Below are positions 57,990 to 64,000 of a stretch of 64,000 nucleotides of DNA, piece after piece; within the stretch, counting starts at the first letter, position 1; each line of letters begins with the position of its first letter. Position numbers and translations under genes: made by a program. The notes below the pieces were generated by a model. The model worked only from the letters and a program-made list of their open reading frames with translations. It did not search any database and was not told the origin of the DNA. Source of the stretch: Eriocheir sinensis (taxonomy: Eukaryota > Arthropoda > Malacostraca > Decapoda > Varunidae); NCBI RefSeq assembly GCF_024679095.1, contig NW_026111750.1, forward strand, positions 222,501 to 286,500, in the 5' to 3' direction.

Positions 57990-58870
57990 TTGCCAGAGAA
58001 GCTGCAGGGGTCACAAGAACTGATGGGAGCTCTTGGAAGTGTACAGAGCTGCATATATGTATTTCAGTCCTATCGAGATGGAAATAAGCTCAACCAACTT
58101 TTTGCCCAAGCTGAGGAAAGGTACGGAGATATCATCCAGAAGCCTTGAACAATCAGTGGTCGTCAGGATCATAAGGGTAACCTTCAATCAGCAATTCAGC
58201 AGGAGTACTATCGAGGAAACATTTCTCTCCCATTTTTGGACTCTGTGCTAACATAACTCAGGGAAAGGTGTCCAAAAACAAGATAGGAGTCTTTTGTTCG
58301 GAAATCTTGTACCCTGTCTTTCATTTGATTATAATTTCAATGAACTGACGGAAGCAGTTGAATTTAATGGAAAATTTATTGGTGATGCATTTATGTACCT
58401 GCCTGGGCTGGCTTTACGTGCAGGAAGGATTGGTACAAGTAAACCCCAAAGGTCCTTTAGAAGTCTATCGAAGGAAATACAGTGGAATACAAAGTTGGCG
58501 GACGAGCGGTAAGTGTCTACTCTAGACTGACTGAGGGAATACTGAAAACCTTGGCGGGAAACATAACGCTTGGAGGCGGCGTTGCCAAATCAGGAGCCAA
58601 CATTGCAGGGTTGAACTGAAATCTAGCTATCTGCTAATCTACAATGCAGTTCTCGTTGAAGCTGAATATCTACGGTACCAGAGTTATTGGAAGCGTAATG
58701 AAACTCATGAGAGGCCAAAGGAAGTTCCTGAGAGTCTAGACATTGGCATGCGCCCATAAAATGGGCACATATATAAATCTTTCCATCTTATTGCAGATTT
58801 TTTCAACTATACCTGTCAGGACTTCCGACAATTGCTTAAAACATACCGTAAGAACACAATAACATAAACC
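57990..58870 (+). pseudogene. Decayed hAT-type transposase (P52rIPK/ZMYM-like)
   Basis: Plus-strand residues, with stops: KLQGSQELMGALGSVQSC, a region near 58110 with AQAEERYGDIIQKP, GRQDHKGN then EYYRGNISLPFLDSVLT (58154-58250) with LRERCPKTR after a stop, and near 58640-58790 EAEYLRYQSYWKRNE followed by PKEVPESLDIG. The order GRQ-HR-N, EYYR-xx-xxPFLD and the C-terminal W-x-xx / PxxxPESL match domesticated hAT-family proteins (52-kDa PKR-inhibitor-repressor and zinc-finger MYM types) as I remember them. It lacks recognisable termini here. Assignment is moderate. Confidence 0.55.
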
Positions 58871-58874
58871 ATGA

Positions 58875-59681
<807 letters not shown>

Positions 59682-59699
59682 CTTCCCATCATTTCAATT

Positions 59700-62600
59700 T
59701 TCCGGTTACGCTACTGGTTGAGAGTGCCACCTTCCTACACCTTCACCTTCCTATAGGGTCAGGTTAGTGCAGTCCAGCCTTTCACTAGCATAGTTATAAC
59801 ACCTCCCAGCCTCTCTGCAGCACATGACCCCTTCTGAATCTCTAGCGCAGAGCATTGGAATGCAACCTTTCTACATCTTCACCTTCTTACAGGGTCAAAT
59901 TAGTTCAGCTCAGCCTTTCACTAGCATAGTTATAACATCTACAAGCCTCTCTGCAGCACATGGTGCCTCATTCCCTAACACTGAGCCAGAGAATGCCACC
60001 TTTCTACGCATTCACCCTCCTACAGGGTCAAATTAGTGCAATCTAAACTTTTACTAGCATAGTTCGACCACTTCTATGCCTCTCTGCAGCACTTGACATC
60101 TTCTGATTCCCTAGCACTGAGCCAGAGAGTGCCACCTTCTTACACCTTCACCCTCCTATTGGGTCAGATTAGTGTAGTGCAGCCTTTTACTAGCATAGTT
60201 ATAACACCTTCAAGCCACTCTGCAGCACATGACACTTTCTAATTCCTTACCACTGAATTAGAAAGTGCCTCCTTCCTACAGTTACACCTTACTGCAGGGT
60301 CAGAATAGTACAGTCTAGCCTTTCACTAGCATAGTTATAACACCTCCAAGCCTTTTTGCAGCACATGACACCTTCTAATTCCTTACCACTGACTTTGAGA
60401 GTGGCACCTTCCTACAGGGTAAGATTTGTGCAGTCCAGCCTTTCACTAGCATAGTTATAACACCTCAAAGCCTCTCTGCAGTACATGACACCTAATTCCC
60501 TAGCACTGAGTCATAAAGTGCCATCTTCCTACACCTCCACCTTCCTACAGGGTCAGATTAGTGCAGTCCAACATTTCACTAGCATAGTTATAACACCTCC
60601 AAGCTTCTCTACAGCACATGACACCTTCTGATTTCCTAGCACAGAGCTTGAGAGTGCCACCTTATTACAGTTGCATCTTCCTACAGGGACAGATTTGTGC
60701 AGTCGAGCCTTATAATATCAAATTACCTTCAAGCCTCTCTGCAGCACATGACATCTTTTGATTCCCTAGCATTGAGCCAGAGCGTGCCTCCTTCCTACAG
60801 CTGGATCTTGCTACAGGGTCATATAAGTGCAGTTCAGCCTTTCACTAGTAGGGTTATAACACCTCCAAGCCTCTCCGCTGCAAATGAAACCTTCTTATTC
60901 CCTAACACTGAGACAGATTGTTCCACCTTCCTACACCTTCACCTTCCTGCAGTGTCAGATTAGTGCAGTCCAGCCTTTCATTAGCATAGTTATAACACCT
61001 CCAAGCCTCTCTGCAGCACATGACACCTTTTGATTCCGTAGCACGGAGCCAGGGAGTGCCACCTTCCTACACCCTCACTTTCCTACAGGGTCAGATTAGT
61101 GCAGTCCAACATTTCAGTAGCATAGTTATAAGACCTCCAAACCTTTCTGCAGCACATCCCACCTTCTGATTCCCTAGCACAGAGCTTGAGAGTGCCACGC
61201 TCTTACACTTTCACCTTTCATTAGTGTCAGATTAGTATAATCCAGCCTTTCACTAGCATAGTTATAACACCTAGAAGCCTCTCTCCATTACATGACACCA
61301 GATAACATAACACTGAGCCAGAGAATGCCGCCTTGCTACGCATTCACCCTCCTACAGGGTCAAATTAGTACAATTCAAACTTTTACTAGCATAGTTAGAC
61401 CACTTCTAAGCCTCTCTGTAGCACTTGACACCTTTTAATTCCTGACAACTGAATTAGAAAGTGCCTCCTTCGTATAGTTACACCTTACTACAGGGTCAGA
61501 TTAGTGTAGTCCAGCCTTTCACTAGCATAGTTATAACACCTCCAAGCCTCTCTGCAGCAAATGACACCTTCTAATTCCTTAGCACTGACCTTGAGAGTGG
61601 CACCTTCCTACATGGTCAGATTTGTGTAGTCCAGCCTTTCACTAGCATAGTTATAACACCTCAAAGCCTCTCTGCAGTACATGACACCTAATTCCCTAGC
61701 ACTGAGTCAGAAAGTGCCACCTTTCTACACCTCCACCTTCCTACAGGGTCAGATTAGTGCAGTCCAGCATGTCACTAGCATAGTTATAACACCTCCAAGC
61801 TTCTCTACAGCACATGACACCTTCTGATTCCCTAGCACAGAGCTTGAGAGTGCCACCTTCCTACACCTTCTCCTTCCTACAGGGACAGATTAGTGCAGTC
61901 CAGCCTTTTACTATCATAGTTATAACACCTTCAAACAACTCTGCAGGACATGACACCTTCTAACTCCTTTGCATAGAGCCAGAGAGTGCCTCCTTCCTAC
62001 AGTTGCATCTTCCCACAGGGACACATTAGTGCAGTCGAGCCTTATTATATCATATTTATACACCTTCAAGCCTCTGCAGCACATGACATCTTTTGATTCC
62101 CTAGCATTGAGCCAGAGAGTGCCTCCTTCCTACAGCTGGATCTTGCTACAGGGTCAGATAAGTGCAGTCCAGTCTTTCACTAGTAGGGTTATAACACCTC
62201 CAAGCCTCTCCGCTGCAAATGAAACCTTCTGATTCCCTAGCACTGAGCCAGAGAGTGCCACCTTCCTACACCTTCACCTTCCTACAGGGTCAGATTAGTG
62301 CAGTCCAGCCTTTCACTAGCATAGTCACCTCCAAGCCTCTCCGCTGCAAATGAAACCTTCTGATTCCCTAACACTGAGCCAGATAATGCCGCCTTGCTAC
62401 GCATTCACCCTCCTACAGGGTCAGATTACTGCAGTCCAGCCATTCACTAGTATAGTTATAACACCTCCAAGCTTCTCTGCAGCACACGACACCTTCTGAT
62501 TCCCTAACACTGAGCTTGAGAGTGCCACCTTCCTACACTTTCACTTTCCTACAGCGTCAGATTAATGCAGTCCACCCCTTCACTAGCATAGTTATAACAC

Positions 62601-63300
62601 CACCAAGCCTCTCTGCACATGGTACCTTCTGATTCCCTAACACTAAGGCAGAGAGTGCCACCTTCCTTCACCTTCACCCTCTTACAGGGTCAGACTACTG
62701 CAGTCCAGCCTTTCACTAGCATAGTTATAACACCTGCAAGCCTCTCTGCAGCGCATGATACGTTCTTATTCCCTAGCACTGATCCCCAGAGTGTCACCTT
62801 CCTACGCCTTCTCCTTCTTACAGGGACAGATTAGTGCAGTCCAACCATTTACTAGCATGGTTATAACACCTCCAAGCCTCTCTGGCGCACATGACACCTG
62901 ATTCTCTAGCAGAGAGCTTGAGAGTGCCACCTTCCTACACCTTCGCCTTCCAACAGGGTCAGATCAGTGCAGTCCAGCCTTTCACTAGCATGGTTGTACC
63001 ACCTCCAAGACTCTCTACACCACATGCCACCCTGATTCCCTAGCACTGGGCCAGAGAGTGCCACCTTTCTACACATTCACCTTCTTACAGGGTGAAATTA
63101 GTGCAGTCCAACCTTTCACTAGCATAGTTAAAACACCTTCAAGTCTCTCTGCAGCACATGACACCTTCTGATTCCTTAGCACTGAGCCAGAGAGTGCCAC
63201 CTTCCTACACCTTCACCTTCCTACAGGGTCAGATTAGTGTTGTCCAGCCTTTCACAAGTATGGTTATAACACCTCCAATCATCTCTGCAGCACATGACAC
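59700..63300. repeat. Satellite array, about 26 units of about 136 bp
   Basis: Consensus anchors are TTTCACTAGCATAGTTATAAC, ACACCTCCAAGCCTCTCTGC, AGCACATGACACCTTCTGAT and CTACAGGGTCAGATTAGTGC. Measured spacings of the CACTAG anchor include 136, 133, 136, 136, 120 and 134 bp. Units differ by 5-20 percent and short indels. Distinctive variants recur about 1196 and 1332 bp apart, so there is higher-order structure. Small open frames are not conserved between units. Confidence 0.95.
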
Positions 63301-63301
63301 C

Positions 63302-63400
63302 TGGGGCGGTATCAATAAATACTCCTAGCAGTACTTTTAGAAGTGCTGCTAGAAGCTGTCCTTTTAGCAGTAGCTTTTAACTTTACTGCTATAGTCTGTT
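63302..63400. other. Possible Harbinger-type transposon end
   Basis: The satellite breaks off at GGGGCGGTATCAATAAATAC, followed by CTTTTAGAAGTGCTGCTAG. Termini of the form GGGCxxTATTxATAAA occur in PIF/Harbinger elements (recollection). No partner end is present before the window closes. Confidence 0.3.
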
Positions 63401-63783
63401 CAAATTACTTTGCCAATAATAATTATTTACGCCGAAAAGCCCCTCCCCAATTCTGGCTAGGCTCCGACCCCCCTTCACCTGATTGGCTGTTCATGACGTT
63501 ATGCGTTGTATCAAAGACACGTACCAAATATACATGATTAAGATAATCTAACTAGTTTTATGATTAAAAAAATATTTGTAATTTAATTGAATGGCGGCAC
63601 TCTAACAATCAATGACATCACCTAAGAAACAAAGTACAATAATAAGTATGCCAGTTTTGAAGGGATAACGGGTCTTCAAACAAGCAATGATATAGATTAT
63701 AGTAGGCGCTATTACGTTTCGTCATTATTTCCTACATAGCTCATTCACATACTAAATTATAATCACATAAAAAATATTTTCTA

Positions 63784-63962
63784 TAACTTCACAGGTAGGA
63801 ATCATTGTATTAGGAATAGTGTTGTATCCTTGACTTGGAGGGACGGGTGTGTACGCTCGCGGAACAGCGGGTGACGGTGAACGCGGCAGACGACGCGCCC
63901 GTCCCTCCAAGCCACAGATACGAAAGTTATTACTTACTCCTACCTGTATGAAGTTACTGTAG
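63784..63962. repeat. Palindromic (foldback) element
   Basis: TTGGAGGGACGGG (63834-63847) pairs with CCCGTCCCTCCAA (63898-63911). Outside it CTTCACAGGTAGGA pairs with TCCTACCTGTATGAAG (about 63786-63800 and 63940-63956). The loop is CpG-rich. A MITE or a structured RNA locus are both possible. Confidence 0.65.
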
Positions 63963-64000
63963 AAGATATGTTTTACGTGCTTATATTAAGTATGCCTATG

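Noticed and set aside
59700..63300. CRISPR-like array
   Set aside because: Units are about 136 bp and diverged along their whole length, with no constant-repeat plus unique-spacer pattern. This is satellite DNA in a eukaryotic setting.

Overview
The window looks like intergenic, heterochromatin-like DNA from an invertebrate, most probably an arthropod and perhaps a decapod crustacean. That assignment is inference: it rests on extreme microsatellite density ((TA)n, (GT)n, (TC)n and (ACT)n tracts of 50-290 bp), on many jockey-like and CR1-like non-LTR retrotransposons, and on the absence of any recognisable host exon. I found no gene that I would call a functional host gene. Almost all coding signal belongs to mobile elements, nearly all of them broken.

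Layout. 0-4.8 kb: two copies of one jockey-like LINE family (J1 plus, J2 minus) lie tail to tail. 4.76-8.49 kb: a 3.7-kb DNA transposon with 409-bp terminal inverted repeats carries a minus-strand transposase-like gene. 8.5-9.95 kb: a second type of LINE (minus) whose endonuclease is interrupted by (TA)n. 10-13.6 kb: microsatellites, a GC-rich block with four perfect TGACGTCA sites, and two minisatellites. 13.6-16.1 kb: a third LINE type. 16.1-19.6 kb: simple repeats, a minisatellite and a SINE. 19.6-26.1 kb: CR1-like LINEs (one nearly intact), two kinds of tRNA-derived SINE and nested inverted-repeat elements. 26-31.7 kb: LINE relic, two hAT-type elements with target-site duplications, and repeats. 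31.7-33.3 kb: a second CR1 lineage. 33.5-34.8 kb: a 1.3-kb minisatellite open in all three plus frames. 35-37.7 kb: repeats. 37.7-41.9 kb: a near full-length jockey-like LINE (J4) inserted inside an older copy of its own family (J3). 42-49.9 kb: an AGGTAA-rich tract, LINE ends, (ACT)n arrays, a mobile-element protein relic, a 92-bp tandem repeat and a tRNA-like gene with a CUA anticodon. 49.9-52.5 kb: J6 and J7 separated by (TA)n. 52.5-57.2 kb: an apparently full-length CR1 with ORF1 (zinc-binding Cys plus SGNH-esterase domain) and ORF2 (endonuclease plus RT). 57.2-59.4 kb: J8 and a decayed hAT-type transposase. 59.7-63.3 kb: a satellite array of about 136-bp units with higher-order structure. 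63.3-64 kb: a possible transposon end and a palindromic element.

The elements interact by nesting and by trans-mobilisation. SINEs and MITEs depend on LINE or transposase proteins made elsewhere. The most promising unit for follow-up is the 4765-8492 transposon. It has long subrepeat-bearing inverted ends and a protein family that I recognise as widespread but cannot place in a named superfamily. Coordinates of element ends are by eye and may be off by several bases.
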